Positions 51,546-61,569 of a DNA stretch of 64,000 bases are shown here, in pieces. Source of the stretch: Sphingorhabdus lutea (GTDB lineage: Bacteria > Pseudomonadota > Alphaproteobacteria > Sphingomonadales > Sphingomonadaceae); contig NZ_CP018154.1 in the NCBI RefSeq assembly GCF_001889025.1, forward strand, positions 1,478,501-1,542,500, written 5' to 3'. Every line of letters begins with the position of its first letter. Position 1 is the stretch's first letter. The translations under genes were made by a program, and so were the position numbers. The notes under the pieces were generated by a model that was not told the DNA's origin, did no database searches, and worked only from the letters and a program-made list of their open reading frames with translations.

Positions 51546-52286
51546 ATGAAAAAGCATATTATTGGAAATTGGAAAATGAACGGGATGCAGTCCCATTTGA
51601 CTGAAATCCAAAAAATCGATGAAATTGCCGCCTTATTTGATAATATTATGACGGGCCTTTGTGTGCCGGCGACATTAATTTATTCGGCCCATAAGGATAA
51701 AAAAGCTGTCATTATAGGTGCACAGGACTGCCATCAATCCAAAGAAGGGGCGCATACTGGCTGTCTATCGGCGGCGATGGTAAAGGAGGCTGGCGCAAAA
51801 ATGGTAATTTTGGGCCATTCGGAACGCCGTCAAGATCAGGGCGAGAATAGCAGACTTGTCTCACAAAAGGCCGATGCAGCAATAGATAATAATATCACCC
51901 CTATTATATGCGTTGGTGAATCATTGGCACAAAGAGAAAGCGGGCAGGCCGAAAAAATCGTTTCTGAACAATTATTGGCATCTTTGCCCAGCAATAAGCC
52001 ACAAAAGATGATAATTGCCTATGAACCAATTTGGGCAATTGGGACGGGGAAGATACCTCAAATGGAAGAGGTAAGGGAAATTCACGAAGTTATTTTTCGG
52101 CTTTTAACACAAAAATATGGCGATGCCGCCAATGATTATCCCATTTTATATGGCGGGTCGATGAATGGTGAAAATGCATCTGAGCTTTTAAAATTGGCCC
52201 ATGTTGATGGCGGGTTAGTCGGCGGGGCAAGTTTGACCGCAGATAAATTTGCGCCAATATTAAAGGCTGCATCACAAAACTCATAA
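51546..52286 (+). CDS. tpiA: Triosephosphate isomerase
   Basis: The 246-residue TIM barrel interconverts dihydroxyacetone phosphate and glyceraldehyde-3-phosphate. G-N-W-K-M-N-G, G-H-S-E-R-R and the active-site A-Y-E-P-I-W-A-I-G-T-G are visible, with phosphate loop Y-G-G-S. GGGAGAGG precedes the ATG. It diverges from ppiD. Confidence 0.96.
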   Translation: MKKHIIGNWKMNGMQSHLTEIQKIDEIAALFDNIMTGLCVPATLIYSAHKDKKAVIIGAQDCHQSKEGAHTGCLSAAMVKEAGAKMVILGHSERRQDQGENSRLVSQKADAAIDNNITPIICVGESLAQRESGQAEKIVSEQLLASLPSNKPQKMIIAYEPIWAIGTGKIPQMEEVREIHEVIFRLLTQKYGDAANDYPILYGGSMNGENASELLKLAHVDGGLVGGASLTADKFAPILKAASQNS

Positions 52287-52389
52287 ACAGAATAATGTTT
52301 GAAATTGCAGCAAAGTAAGGCTAGTGGGGCTTTAAACATGGTGATGAAACACCATATGGATATAAATATTATATGAATTGGGCTAAATA

Positions 52390-52779
52390 ATGGGATTATT
52401 CCACTTTTTAATCGTTGTGCAGGGCATTGTTGCTGCTTCATTGGTTGCTATTATTTTGATGCAACGTTCTGAGGGCGGCGGTCTTGGTATGGGGGGGAGT
52501 CCATCTGGTTTAATTTCAGCGCGCGGTGCTGCTGATTTTATGACCCGTACGACAACGATATTGGCCACAACCTTTATTTTATTGTCAATCACTCTGGCCT
52601 TTGTTGCCGCCCGTCAAGGTGGAACAAGAGCGCTTGAAACTGGGTTTGAGCGTAATGTTCCTGCTACTGGTCAGGCTGCACCTGCGGCAGAAGCGCAGCC
52701 TGCTCCACAGGAAGATAAAGATAAGGTTGGAAGTGAGGCATTGGATGCGGCATCTGATGCGGCGGCGGGCAAAAATTAA
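52390..52779 (+). CDS. secG: Protein translocase subunit SecG
   Basis: The 129-residue protein has two membrane helices with the SecG loop S-E-G-G-G-L-G-M-G-G and F-M-T-R-T-T-T-I-L-A-T. The C-terminus is Ala/Gln/Pro-rich with charged residues, longer than in E. coli. It lies between tpiA and pyrG, as in many Alphaproteobacteria. Confidence 0.92.
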   Translation: MGLFHFLIVVQGIVAASLVAIILMQRSEGGGLGMGGSPSGLISARGAADFMTRTTTILATTFILLSITLAFVAARQGGTRALETGFERNVPATGQAAPAAEAQPAPQEDKDKVGSEALDAASDAAAGKN

Positions 52780-52915
52780 TAATATTTGCCCCTCGGCTTT
52801 TTTCCACAACTATTTGCAAAAACATAATTTAATCAATTTGACATAAATTTATTTGATTAGATTTAGATTCGAGCACTTGTCAAACATGCCAATGACTGTT
52901 TAACGCTCTCCTCCC

Positions 52916-54547
52916 ATGGCGCGTTATATATTTATTACCGGCGGTGTGGTCTCCTCACTTGGCAAAGGTCTCATGGCAGCAAGCTTGGCTGCTCTCTTGC
53001 AATCTCGTGGATATCGGGTGCGGATAAGGAAATTTGACCCTTATCTAAACGTTGATCCTGGCACAATGTCCCCATATCAACATGGTGAAGTTTATGTGAC
53101 CAATGATGGTGCAGAAACCGATCTTGATCTGGGCCATTATGAAAGATTTACCGGCGTTTCGGCACGGCAATCTGATAATGTCACATCAGGGCGAATTTAC
53201 CGCGATATTATTGCAAGTGAACGGCGCGGTGATTATTTGGGCGCAACGGTTCAGGTCATCCCCCATGTCACCGATGCGATTAAATTATTTGCCCAATCCG
53301 ATGTGGAGGGGCTTGATTTTATCCTATGTGAAATTGGCGGCACGGTGGGCGATATTGAATCGCTTCCTTTTATCGAAGCGATTAGACAGCTTCGTAACGA
53401 AATTGGTCATGAAAACCTTATTTCTGTTCATGTGACCTTGGTTCCTTATATTGCGGCGGCGGGTGAATTAAAAACGAAGCCAACACAACATAGTGTGCGC
53501 GAGCTGACCTCTTTAGGAATACAGCCTGATATTTTATTATGCCGTTGTGAACAGCCTTTGCCGGATGCAGAGCGCGCAAAAATCGCCGCATTTTGTAATG
53601 TTCGTAAGGAAGCGGTTATTCCTGCATTGGATGCTTCGTCTATTTATGATGTGCCAATGCAATATCATGCAGAGGGTCTGGATAGTCAGGTATTGCGCGC
53701 ATTTGGTATAAATGATGCCAAAGAACCCGACCTTAGCCGTTGGGTTGATGTGGCAGATAGATATAGCAATCCCGAGGGCGAGGTTACCATAGGCGTAGTT
53801 GGCAAATATGTGGAATTGCAAGATGCCTATAAATCATTGCGCGAGGCATTGGTTCATGGAGGTATGGCGAACCGTGTTCGAGTGAATATAAAATGGCTTG
53901 ATGCAGAAATGTTCGAAGGCGAAGAACCACCCGTTTGCGAGCTGGAGGCATTGCACGCCATTTTGGTGCCAGGCGGATTTGGAGAGCGCGGCACAGAAGG
54001 TAAAATTGCGGCGGTTAAATTTGCGCGCGAACATAATATACCATTTTTTGGCATATGTCTGGGTATGCAAATGGCTTGTTTGGAGGCTGCGCGTTATACT
54101 TCGGGCATTGCCAAGGCATCTAGCTCCGAATTTGGTGATGCAGAAGAGCCTGTTATTGGCTTAATTACCGAATGGATGACTGCCGAGGGGCTTCAAAAAC
54201 GCGGGCAGGGGGATGATTTGGGCGGCACAATGCGATTGGGTGCATATCCAGCAAGCCTTTCAGCGAACAGCCATGCGGCGCAAATTTACGGTGGAAATTC
54301 AATTGAGGAGCGCCACCGCCACCGTTATGAGGTGAATATTGCCTATAAAGACCGTTTGGAACAGGGGGGATTGATATTCTCTGGCATGTCGCCAGATGGA
54401 TTATTGCCCGAAATAGTGGAGCGACCAGACCATCCATGGTTTGTTGGCGTACAATTTCATCCTGAATTAAAATCGCGGCCATTTGACCCGCATCCATTAT
54501 TCACCAGCTTTATTGCTGCGGCGATCACCAAAAGCAGGCTGGTATAA
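52916..54547 (+). CDS. pyrG: CTP synthase
   Basis: The 543-residue enzyme turns UTP and glutamine into CTP. The N-terminal synthase domain shows [13 protein letters not shown] and [15 protein letters not shown]; the C-terminal glutaminase has [10 protein letters not shown] with the nucleophilic Cys. Full length. A bidirectional terminator follows. Confidence 0.97.
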   Translation: MARYIFITGGVVSSLGKGLMAASLAALLQSRGYRVRIRKFDPYLNVDPGTMSPYQHGEVYVTNDGAETDLDLGHYERFTGVSARQSDNVTSGRIYRDIIASERRGDYLGATVQVIPHVTDAIKLFAQSDVEGLDFILCEIGGTVGDIESLPFIEAIRQLRNEIGHENLISVHVTLVPYIAAAGELKTKPTQHSVRELTSLGIQPDILLCRCEQPLPDAERAKIAAFCNVRKEAVIPALDASSIYDVPMQYHAEGLDSQVLRAFGINDAKEPDLSRWVDVADRYSNPEGEVTIGVVGKYVELQDAYKSLREALVHGGMANRVRVNIKWLDAEMFEGEEPPVCELEALHAILVPGGFGERGTEGKIAAVKFAREHNIPFFGICLGMQMACLEAARYTSGIAKASSSEFGDAEEPVIGLITEWMTAEGLQKRGQGDDLGGTMRLGAYPASLSANSHAAQIYGGNSIEERHRHRYEVNIAYKDRLEQGGLIFSGMSPDGLLPEIVERPDHPWFVGVQFHPELKSRPFDPHPLFTSFIAAAITKSRLV

Positions 54548-54562
54548 ATGGATGAAAATCTG

Positions 54563-54600
54563 AAATAAAAAAGGGGGCGATTTTGCCCCCTAATTTATTA
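54563..54600. terminator. Bidirectional terminator between pyrG and hsp20
   Basis: GGGGGC (54573-54578) pairs with GCCCCC (54585-54590) around GATTTT. It is preceded by an A run and followed by TAATTTATT, so it could work in both directions for the convergent genes. Confidence 0.8.
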
Positions 54601-54615
54601 AATTTATAAAAATTG

Positions 54616-55128
54616 TTAAGCAGCTTTGTCGGCTTTTTTCGCTTTATTAACTTCAATAGAGGGCGCTGTTTCAATAGAAACATTGGCATCACTTGGTGCT
54701 TCAAGAGTTGCGCCGATGGAAATTTTACGAGGTTTTAATTCCTCAGGAATTTTGCGCTCCAACAAAATGGTTAATAAGCCATCTTCCATATCTGCACCCT
54801 TTACAAAAACATGATCGGCCAATTGAAAGCGGCGCTCAAAATTTCTGTTTGCGATGCCAAGATGCAGATAGTCGCGATTATCATTACCATCAATTTGTTT
54901 TTGACCCTGCACAATGACACTATTTTGTTGGGCGGTAATGTCAATTTCATGACGCTTAAAACCAGCAACGGCAATGGTAATTTGATATTCATTTTCGGTA
55001 AGCCGTTCGATGTTAAACGGCGGGTAATTTTCATTATTATTCGCGCGGCCTGCATTTTCAAGCAAGTCAAACAAATGGTCAAAACCAACTGTGGTGCGGC
55101 GATATGGTGTAAAATCAAAACGTTGCAT
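54616..55128 (-). CDS. Small heat-shock protein (Hsp20/IbpA family)
   Basis: The 170-residue ATP-independent chaperone has the alpha-crystallin domain: Y-P-P-F-N-I-E, I-T-I-A-V-A-G-F, H-L-G-I-A-N-R-N-F-E-R-R-F-Q-L-A-D, and the G-L-L-T-I-L-L-E-R segment. An Ala/Lys-rich C-terminal tail is present. AGGAGAA precedes the ATG. Upstream is a CTTGAAAC, like a sigma-32 -35 element. Confidence 0.94.
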   Translation of the reverse strand: MQRFDFTPYRRTTVGFDHLFDLLENAGRANNNENYPPFNIERLTENEYQITIAVAGFKRHEIDITAQQNSVIVQGQKQIDGNDNRDYLHLGIANRNFERRFQLADHVFVKGADMEDGLLTILLERKIPEELKPRKISIGATLEAPSDANVSIETAPSIEVNKAKKADKAA

Positions 55129-55560
55129 TATAAATTCTCCTATTTGAGCAATTTATCTGCCACAGCCCAAAAGGCACTATGATCAGATATTAAATTTGAA
55201 ACCCTATGATTAGCGGCTTCAAAATAGAAGATAATGATGATTTTTTTCGTTTCAAGAATATTTTTGACGATTTTTATAAGAGCATAAATTGAAAGGGCGC
55301 CATGATGCTATACATCAAAGCGCCCATTTCCCTGAACCTTACTTTTCCATCTATCGTAGAAAATTGGTATGAACATTCATCCATTTTATTGGTCAATATT
55401 TCAAGCAGTAAACATAAATTACTTAAATTTTGGCTGTAGACCGTTGCATCATAGCCACAATATGGCAGCAATGATATTTTGATTATCAATGCTTGCGCCA
55501 AAACTTGCTGCGCCCTATGTGGTTAATATTCGACCTTCTATATAGGCATATATTAAAATC
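55129..55560. other. 432-base gap between hsp20 and lolC with a hairpin
   Basis: This stretch holds no convincing gene. It contains hsp20 5' sequence, the heat-shock-like -35, and a strong hairpin (GGGCGC 55295-55300 with GCGCCC 55320-55325 and an inner TGATG/CATCA). A 45-codon plus-strand frame (from ATG 55302) and a 75-codon minus frame (55274-55501, TTG start) overlap it; neither looks like a known protein. Confidence 0.4.
55249..55256 (-). promoter_or_regulatory. Sigma-32-like -35 element upstream of hsp20
   Basis: On the minus strand CTTGAAAC matches the heat-shock sigma -35 consensus. No good CCCCAT-type -10 lies at 13-17 bases. It is about 120 bases upstream of the hsp20 start. Confidence 0.3.
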
Positions 55561-56802
55561 ATGTTTTTATCTTCATTCGAAAAAATGGTCGCGAAGCGTT
55601 ATTTAATGCCGGGCAAAGGGGAGGGGTTTATTTTCCTTGTCGCCGGGATTAGCTTAACCGCCGTCATGTTGGGCGTGGCCGCGCTTATCATTGTGATGAG
55701 TGTGATGAACGGATTTCGCGCCGAATTATTTGACCGTATTGTCGGCTTAAACGGCCATGCCATTATTCAAGGATATGATGGCCGACTTGATGATTGGGAA
55801 AATATATTAAAAGAGACCAAGGCCACGCCGGGCGTGGTAAAGGCATCCCCCTTAATCGAACAGCCATTATTGGGCAGTTTTAACGGCAGGGTAGAGGGAT
55901 TATTGGTTCGCGGTATGGACCGGCCCAATATGCTGGAGTTGAAGGATAAAATTGTTGCAGGACGGATTGAAACCGTGATGCAAAATGAAAATATGATTGT
56001 GATAGGGTCTCAGCTTGCCCAAAATTTGGGCCTTCAACTGGGGCAAAATTTGACCATCATTAACCCCGCCGGTCGCGCCACACCATTTGGCACAGTGCCG
56101 AGAGAAATTTCATATCAAGTGGGGGCGATTGTGGAGATTGGCATTTTCCAATTTGATAAGGCATTTGTTGCCATGCCGATTGCGGATGCCCAAACATTAT
56201 TATTATTGGGTGATAAGGTTGGTATGATAGAGGTAACGTCCAATGACCCACAAAATATCAATGCCATTATGGAACCCTTGCAAAAAAAGGTGGAGGGCAA
56301 GGCGTTAATTGTTGATTGGCAGACATTGAACGCAAGCCTGTTTGAAACATTGGCGGTGGAACGTGTGGCGATGTTTGTTGTTTTGTCAATTATCATCATT
56401 GTCGCGGTTTTTAATATTTTATCCTCACTCATCATGTTGGTTAGGGCGAAAACCCGCGATATCGCGATTTTGCGAACAATGGGGGCCAGTCGAAAATCGT
56501 TGCTTCGTATTTTTATGACTGTAGGCACGACCGTTGGGGCTTTGGGGACAATTGCTGGATTGATTTTAGGATTTATTTTCCTGATTTTCCGTCAATCAAT
56601 TGTGAACGCCATCCAATTTATCACAGGTCAAAACCTTTGGGATCCATCCATCCGGTTTTTAAATGAATTGCCCTCGCGCACAGATCCGGTTGAGGTTATT
56701 GTCATTTGCTCAATGGCACTTTTATTCAGTTTCTTGGCGACTTTATATCCCGCAATAAAGGCGGCAAATACTGATCCTGTACAGGTGTTACGTTATGAAT
56801 AA
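55561..56802 (+). CDS. lolC: Lipoprotein-releasing ABC transporter permease (LolC/E family)
   Basis: The 413-residue protein has an N-terminal membrane helix, a large periplasmic domain (residues ~45-270) and three C-terminal helices, the usual LolCE layout. Family motifs include [21 protein letters not shown], and [11 protein letters not shown] at the end. It releases lipoproteins from the inner membrane to LolA. It overlaps lolD by eight bases. Since only one permease gene is present here, it may act as a homodimer (LolF-like). Confidence 0.94.
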   Translation: MFLSSFEKMVAKRYLMPGKGEGFIFLVAGISLTAVMLGVAALIIVMSVMNGFRAELFDRIVGLNGHAIIQGYDGRLDDWENILKETKATPGVVKASPLIEQPLLGSFNGRVEGLLVRGMDRPNMLELKDKIVAGRIETVMQNENMIVIGSQLAQNLGLQLGQNLTIINPAGRATPFGTVPREISYQVGAIVEIGIFQFDKAFVAMPIADAQTLLLLGDKVGMIEVTSNDPQNINAIMEPLQKKVEGKALIVDWQTLNASLFETLAVERVAMFVVLSIIIIVAVFNILSSLIMLVRAKTRDIAILRTMGASRKSLLRIFMTVGTTVGALGTIAGLILGFIFLIFRQSIVNAIQFITGQNLWDPSIRFLNELPSRTDPVEVIVICSMALLFSFLATLYPAIKAANTDPVQVLRYE

Positions 56803-57469
56803 TATTGCAACATTAACCGATGTTCGTCGTTCCTTTGTTCAGGCTGATATTGAAATATCCGTCCTGCGCGGGGTGAATTTAAATATTAAGGCAGGTGAAG
56901 TTGTTGCCTTGGTTGGGCCTTCGGGTTCAGGTAAATCCACTTTGTTACAGGCATTGGGGCTTTTGGAGGGCGGTTTTACCGGATCAATCCAAATTGATGG
57001 CGAAGAAATGGCCAAGGCGGATAGCACGCAGCGCACATTGGTGCGGCGGGATAAGCTTGGCTTTATATATCAATTTCATCATTTACTTCCCGATTTTTCG
57101 GCAACCGAAAATGTGATTTTGCCGCAAATGATTATTGGCACGAATAGACAAGATGCGGAGCTTCGCGCCCAAAAATTATTAACCTCGCTTGGCATTGGTC
57201 ACCGATTGTCGCACCGCCCATCACAGCTTTCGGGTGGTGAGCAACAACGTGTCGCTGTCGCCCGTGCTTTGGCAAATCGTCCCAAATTGATTTTGGCTGA
57301 TGAGCCAACGGGTAATTTGGATGAAAAAACCGCCGATATTGTGTTAAACCAATTTTTGGATTTGGTAAGAAACGAAGGTAGCGCAGCCTTAGTCGCCACG
57401 CATAATGAGCGTTTAGCCCAAAAAATGGACCGCCAAGTATATCTGCACAATGGCGTGTTAGAATTTTAA
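56795..57469 (+). CDS. lolD: Lipoprotein-releasing ABC transporter ATP-binding protein
   Basis: The 224-residue ATPase has Walker [10 protein letters not shown], the signature [13 protein letters not shown] and Walker [13 protein letters not shown]. It powers LolC. Eight-base overlap with lolC confirms the pair. Confidence 0.95.
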   Translation: MNNIATLTDVRRSFVQADIEISVLRGVNLNIKAGEVVALVGPSGSGKSTLLQALGLLEGGFTGSIQIDGEEMAKADSTQRTLVRRDKLGFIYQFHHLLPDFSATENVILPQMIIGTNRQDAELRAQKLLTSLGIGHRLSHRPSQLSGGEQQRVAVARALANRPKLILADEPTGNLDEKTADIVLNQFLDLVRNEGSAALVATHNERLAQKMDRQVYLHNGVLEF

Positions 57470-57494
57470 GCTATTTTTTTAAGAAGGACAAAAA

Positions 57495-57977
57495 ATGTCG
57501 TCAATTTATGAACATAAAATTCAAATGGCCGATGGATCAAATTTGGATATGTCTGCATTTGAAGGCAAGCTTTTGTTGTTCGTAAATACAGCATCAAAAT
57601 GTGGCTTTACCCCGCAATATGAGGAATTGGAGCAGTTGCACCGGGAATATGGTGACAAAGGATTGGTCATTATTGGCTTTCCATGTAATCAATTTGGCGC
57701 ACAGGAACCTGGGGATGAAGCAGAGATATTGAATTTTTGCTCCTTAACATATGATGTCAGCTTTCCATTGGCGAAAAAAATTGATGTTAATGGTGAAAAT
57801 GCCTCTGCGCTATGGAAATATTTAAAATCCCAACAGGCCGGTTTATTGGGCTCGCGCGCGATTAAGTGGAATTTTACCAAATTTTTGGTGGATAAAAAGG
57901 GAGATGTGGTGGCGCGTTATGGCCCACAGGTAAAGCCAAAGAGCCTTGCCCCGCAAATTGAAAAATTATTGGCTTAA
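57495..57977 (+). CDS. Glutathione peroxidase family protein
   Basis: The 160-residue thioredoxin-fold peroxidase has Cys36 in A-S-K-C-G-F-T (Cys rather than selenocysteine), the catalytic Gln in F-P-C-N-Q-F-G and W-N-F in K-W-N-F-T-K-F. Such enzymes often use thioredoxin. It is between lolD and dnaE, with its own AAGGA site. No signal peptide. Confidence 0.93.
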   Translation: MSSIYEHKIQMADGSNLDMSAFEGKLLLFVNTASKCGFTPQYEELEQLHREYGDKGLVIIGFPCNQFGAQEPGDEAEILNFCSLTYDVSFPLAKKIDVNGENASALWKYLKSQQAGLLGSRAIKWNFTKFLVDKKGDVVARYGPQVKPKSLAPQIEKLLA

Positions 57978-58048
57978 TCACAATATTATCCACAAATAAG
58001 CATTGGCAAAGCATTGCATTCGCGGCCATGATCTGCAAATAATTATAT

Positions 58049-61000
58049 ATGACAATGCCCTATATTCCTCTTCGTGTTTTTTCTGCTTATACGATGCTGG
58101 ATGGTGCGATTGAGCCAAAGAAAATTGGTGAACATGCAGCAAAATTGGGCTTTCCGGCAGCGGCGATAACTGATCGTAACGGTTTATATGCCGTAATGCC
58201 ATTTCAAGATGGTTGCACCAAATCCGGGGTTCAGCCCATTATTGGCAGTTTTGTTGGAATTACCCGTCCTTCGCGGGGCGGTGAAGAACAAAATGATCGC
58301 GGCGCGGCAATATCAGATTGGATTGGTTTATATGCGCAAAATGATATGGGATATGAAAATTTATGCCGTATCGTGTCAAGAGCGCATTTAGGATCAGAAG
58401 GTTTGTCAAATCCGCAAATTGATTTTGAATTTTTGCGTGCGCATCATCATGGTTTAATCGCTCTGACAGCAGGGCATGAGGGTGGATTGACCCGCCTATG
58501 CGCACAGGGGCAATTGGATGATGCGGCAAAATATCTTGATAATTTACAGGAAATTTTTGGCGACCGTTTATATATTGAATTATGCCGCCGGAACCATGAA
58601 ACCGAAATCGCTGCAGAGCCGCATTTAATTAAATTTGCTCTGGACCGAAATATTGCTTTGGTTGCGACAAATCCTGCCTGCTATGCTGAACCTTCATTTC
58701 ATGAGGCGCATGACGCGATGCTTTGCATTGCCGAGGGCACATATGTCAGCAGTGACGATAGGAAGAAAAGCTGTCCTCAGGCATGGTTGAAAACCGATCG
58801 TCAGATGATGGAAATTTTCGCCGATATTCCAGAGGCAATAAAAAATACCGCTATAGTGGCCAAAAGATGCACCGCAGCAGCGCCATATCGCAAGCCGATA
58901 TTACCCTCTATTGCGGGTGACAGAGATGCTGAGGATGCGCAGCTTCGTAAAGATGCTTTAGAAGGGTTGGAAGCCCGCTTTGTTGAAAGAAATATTACGG
59001 ATGAGGCCGTCAAAAAAGCATATTATGATCGGTTGGAATTTGAATTAAATGTTATTTGTAACATGGGCTTTCCTGGCTATTTCTTAATCGTAGCCGATTT
59101 TATTAAATGGGCAAAAAATGAGGATATTCCCGTGGGGCCGGGCCGTGGTTCAGGTGCGGGTTCATTGGTTGCATGGGTGCTTACCATTACTGGTTTGGAT
59201 CCGTTGGAATTGGGATTGCTGTTCGAACGCTTTTTAAACCCGGACCGTGTGTCCATGCCCGATTTCGACATTGATTTTTGCGAGACACATCGAACAAAGG
59301 TTATTTTATATGTTCAGCAAAAATATGGCGTTGATCAAGTCGCGCAGATTATTACCTTTGGTAAATTAAAGGCGCGTGCGGTTCTTCGTGATACGGGGCG
59401 CGTATTGCAAATGAGCTATGGTCATGTTGACCGGCTTTGTAAATTGGTACCCAATCATCCCACTGACCCATGGGATTTGCAAAAGGCATTGTCGGGCGTC
59501 GCTGAACTGCGCGAAGAATATAGGCGTGATCAAGATGTTGCCCGATTATTTGATTTGGCATTGAAATTAGAAGGCCTACCAAGGCATAGCTCCACCCATG
59601 CTGCTGGTGTGGTCATTGGTGATAGGCCGTTGGCGCAGCTTGTACCCCTATATCGCGACCCGCGTTCTGATATTCCCGTCACGCAATTTGACATGAAATT
59701 TGTTGAAATTGCGGGGCTTGTTAAATTCGACTTTTTGGGACTTAAAACGCTGTCTGTTTTGAAAAAGGCGGTTGATTTGTTAAAGGTTCGCGGCATCAAT
59801 GTTGATTTAGAGACATTGGTTCTGGACGATGAAAAAGTATATGAGCTGTTACAGCGCGGTGATACTGTGGGGGTGTTTCAGCTGGAATCTGAAGGAATGC
59901 GCCGCACTCTTTCCGCCGTTAAGCCGACAAATTTTGGTGATATTATCGCACTTGTCTCCCTTTATCGGCCCGGCCCAATGGATAATATCCCCATGTTTGG
60001 ACGGCGTAAAAATGGTGAAGAAGATATTGCCTATCCGCACCCATTATTAGAGGGGATATTGAAAGAAACCTATGGTATTTTTGTTTATCAAGAACAGGTA
60101 ATGCAGGCGGCGCAAATCCTTGCTGGATATAGCCTTGGTGAGGCAGATTTGCTTCGCCGCGCCATGGGTAAGAAAATTCAGGCGGAAATGGATGTGCAGC
60201 GTAAAAGATTTGTCGATGGCTGCGCCGAAAAAGCCATTAATGCCAGCCAAGCCAATAGTTTATTTGACTTAATTGACAAATTTGCCGGATATGGTTTTAA
60301 CAAAAGCCATGCTGCTGCCTATGCTCTTTTGGCATATCAGACAGGCTGGCTTAAAACGCATTATCCTTATGAATTTTATGCAGCGTCAATGTGTTTTGAT
60401 ATGCATCAAACCGATAAGCTAGCGATTTTTGCCGATGATATGCGGCGTAACAAAATCACTTGTCTTGGCCCATGTGTCAATCACAGCTCGGCAAGTTATA
60501 TTGTGGAGCAAAATGATGATGGGCTTGCCGTGCGCTATGCCTTGGCCGGTCTTAAAAATGTTGGGCAAAAGGCGATGGAGCAAATTGTCGTTGAGAGAAA
60601 AAATAATGGCCCATTTACCGATATTAATGATTTTGCAAATCGGGTGGATAGCAGCCAGTTAAACAAAAGACAGGTGGAAAATTTGGCCTGTGCCGGTGCA
60701 TTTGACAGCATATATGCCGATAGAGCGGCGATATTTTCCAGCGCGGAAATGATTATTTCGGTTGCCCAAACCGCACAGCAGGAACGTATTTCAGGGCAGG
60801 GCGGCCTGTTCGCCGGAGAAGAAGAAAATTCTGGATTTGCAGGCAATATTATCCAACAATGCACCCCATGGGATATTTCCGAAAAAATGCAAAATGAGAA
60901 ACATGCATTTGGTTTTTATTTTGCAGCGCACCCAATGGAACAATATCGCGCCGTTGCTGAGGCAAAGGGCGCAAGTTCATATGCCCTGCTTTGTAATAGC

Positions 61001-61546
61001 GGGCCTATAGCCGAAGGTGTGAAGAAAAATGCCAAAATGGCAGCGATGGTGGAGGCTGTTCGTTGGCGCGAATCCAAACGCGGAAATCGTTTTGTTGTTG
61101 TGGAAATGTCCGACCAAAGCGGGCAATTTTCGGCAAGCTGTTTTGAAGAGGAAATGGGCAAAAAATTGGCAGAACAGGCCGAAAAATCTGCCTGTCTCCT
61201 ATTCTCTTTAGAATTGGATATGAAGGCAGGGGAGGAAACGCCGCGATTTACCATTAAATCATTTCAGTCATTGGAAATTTTGGCGAAAACAGTTTCCACG
61301 ACATTGGAGCTTTATTTATCGAGCGATAATAATTTATCCATGCTGAGCACATTATTGACCCGTTCAGGCGAAGGGCGCGGTGTGGTTTTGGCCAAAATGC
61401 CCGCAGGACAGAATAAAATTGCCACCATGTTATTGGGAAGAAATTTCAAATTTGATGCCGATATTTTAGAGGAAATAAAGGCATTGGAGGGTGTGGATAC
61501 AGCCGAAATTACGGCAAATAACAAACATCTTCAAATTGTGAGTTAA
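58049..61546 (+). CDS. dnaE: DNA polymerase III alpha subunit
   Basis: The 1165-residue replicative polymerase has the N-terminal PHP domain (F-I/V-P-L-R-V-F-S-A-Y-T-M-L), the C-family palm with catalytic D405 and D407 (P-D-F-D-I-D-F) and D561 (K-F-D-F-L-G-L), G-P-G-R-G-S-G-A-G-S-L-V and a C-terminal OB/tau-binding region. Full length. No ribosome site is obvious before the ATG. Next to lolCD is a usual alphaproteobacterial place. Confidence 0.97.
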   Translation: MTMPYIPLRVFSAYTMLDGAIEPKKIGEHAAKLGFPAAAITDRNGLYAVMPFQDGCTKSGVQPIIGSFVGITRPSRGGEEQNDRGAAISDWIGLYAQNDMGYENLCRIVSRAHLGSEGLSNPQIDFEFLRAHHHGLIALTAGHEGGLTRLCAQGQLDDAAKYLDNLQEIFGDRLYIELCRRNHETEIAAEPHLIKFALDRNIALVATNPACYAEPSFHEAHDAMLCIAEGTYVSSDDRKKSCPQAWLKTDRQMMEIFADIPEAIKNTAIVAKRCTAAAPYRKPILPSIAGDRDAEDAQLRKDALEGLEARFVERNITDEAVKKAYYDRLEFELNVICNMGFPGYFLIVADFIKWAKNEDIPVGPGRGSGAGSLVAWVLTITGLDPLELGLLFERFLNPDRVSMPDFDIDFCETHRTKVILYVQQKYGVDQVAQIITFGKLKARAVLRDTGRVLQMSYGHVDRLCKLVPNHPTDPWDLQKALSGVAELREEYRRDQDVARLFDLALKLEGLPRHSSTHAAGVVIGDRPLAQLVPLYRDPRSDIPVTQFDMKFVEIAGLVKFDFLGLKTLSVLKKAVDLLKVRGINVDLETLVLDDEKVYELLQRGDTVGVFQLESEGMRRTLSAVKPTNFGDIIALVSLYRPGPMDNIPMFGRRKNGEEDIAYPHPLLEGILKETYGIFVYQEQVMQAAQILAGYSLGEADLLRRAMGKKIQAEMDVQRKRFVDGCAEKAINASQANSLFDLIDKFAGYGFNKSHAAAYALLAYQTGWLKTHYPYEFYAASMCFDMHQTDKLAIFADDMRRNKITCLGPCVNHSSASYIVEQNDDGLAVRYALAGLKNVGQKAMEQIVVERKNNGPFTDINDFANRVDSSQLNKRQVENLACAGAFDSIYADRAAIFSSAEMIISVAQTAQQERISGQGGLFAGEEENSGFAGNIIQQCTPWDISEKMQNEKHAFGFYFAAHPMEQYRAVAEAKGASSYALLCNSGPIAEGVKKNAKMAAMVEAVRWRESKRGNRFVVVEMSDQSGQFSASCFEEEMGKKLAEQAEKSACLLFSLELDMKAGEETPRFTIKSFQSLEILAKTVSTTLELYLSSDNNLSMLSTLLTRSGEGRGVVLAKMPAGQNKIATMLLGRNFKFDADILEEIKALEGVDTAEITANNKHLQIVS

Positions 61547-61569
61547 AATAATAGTCGTGGGAGAGAGAG

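Noticed and set aside
55274..55501. 75-codon minus-strand frame in the hsp20-lolC gap
   Set aside because: TTG start without a ribosome site, no recognisable family; kept only as a note in the gap entry.
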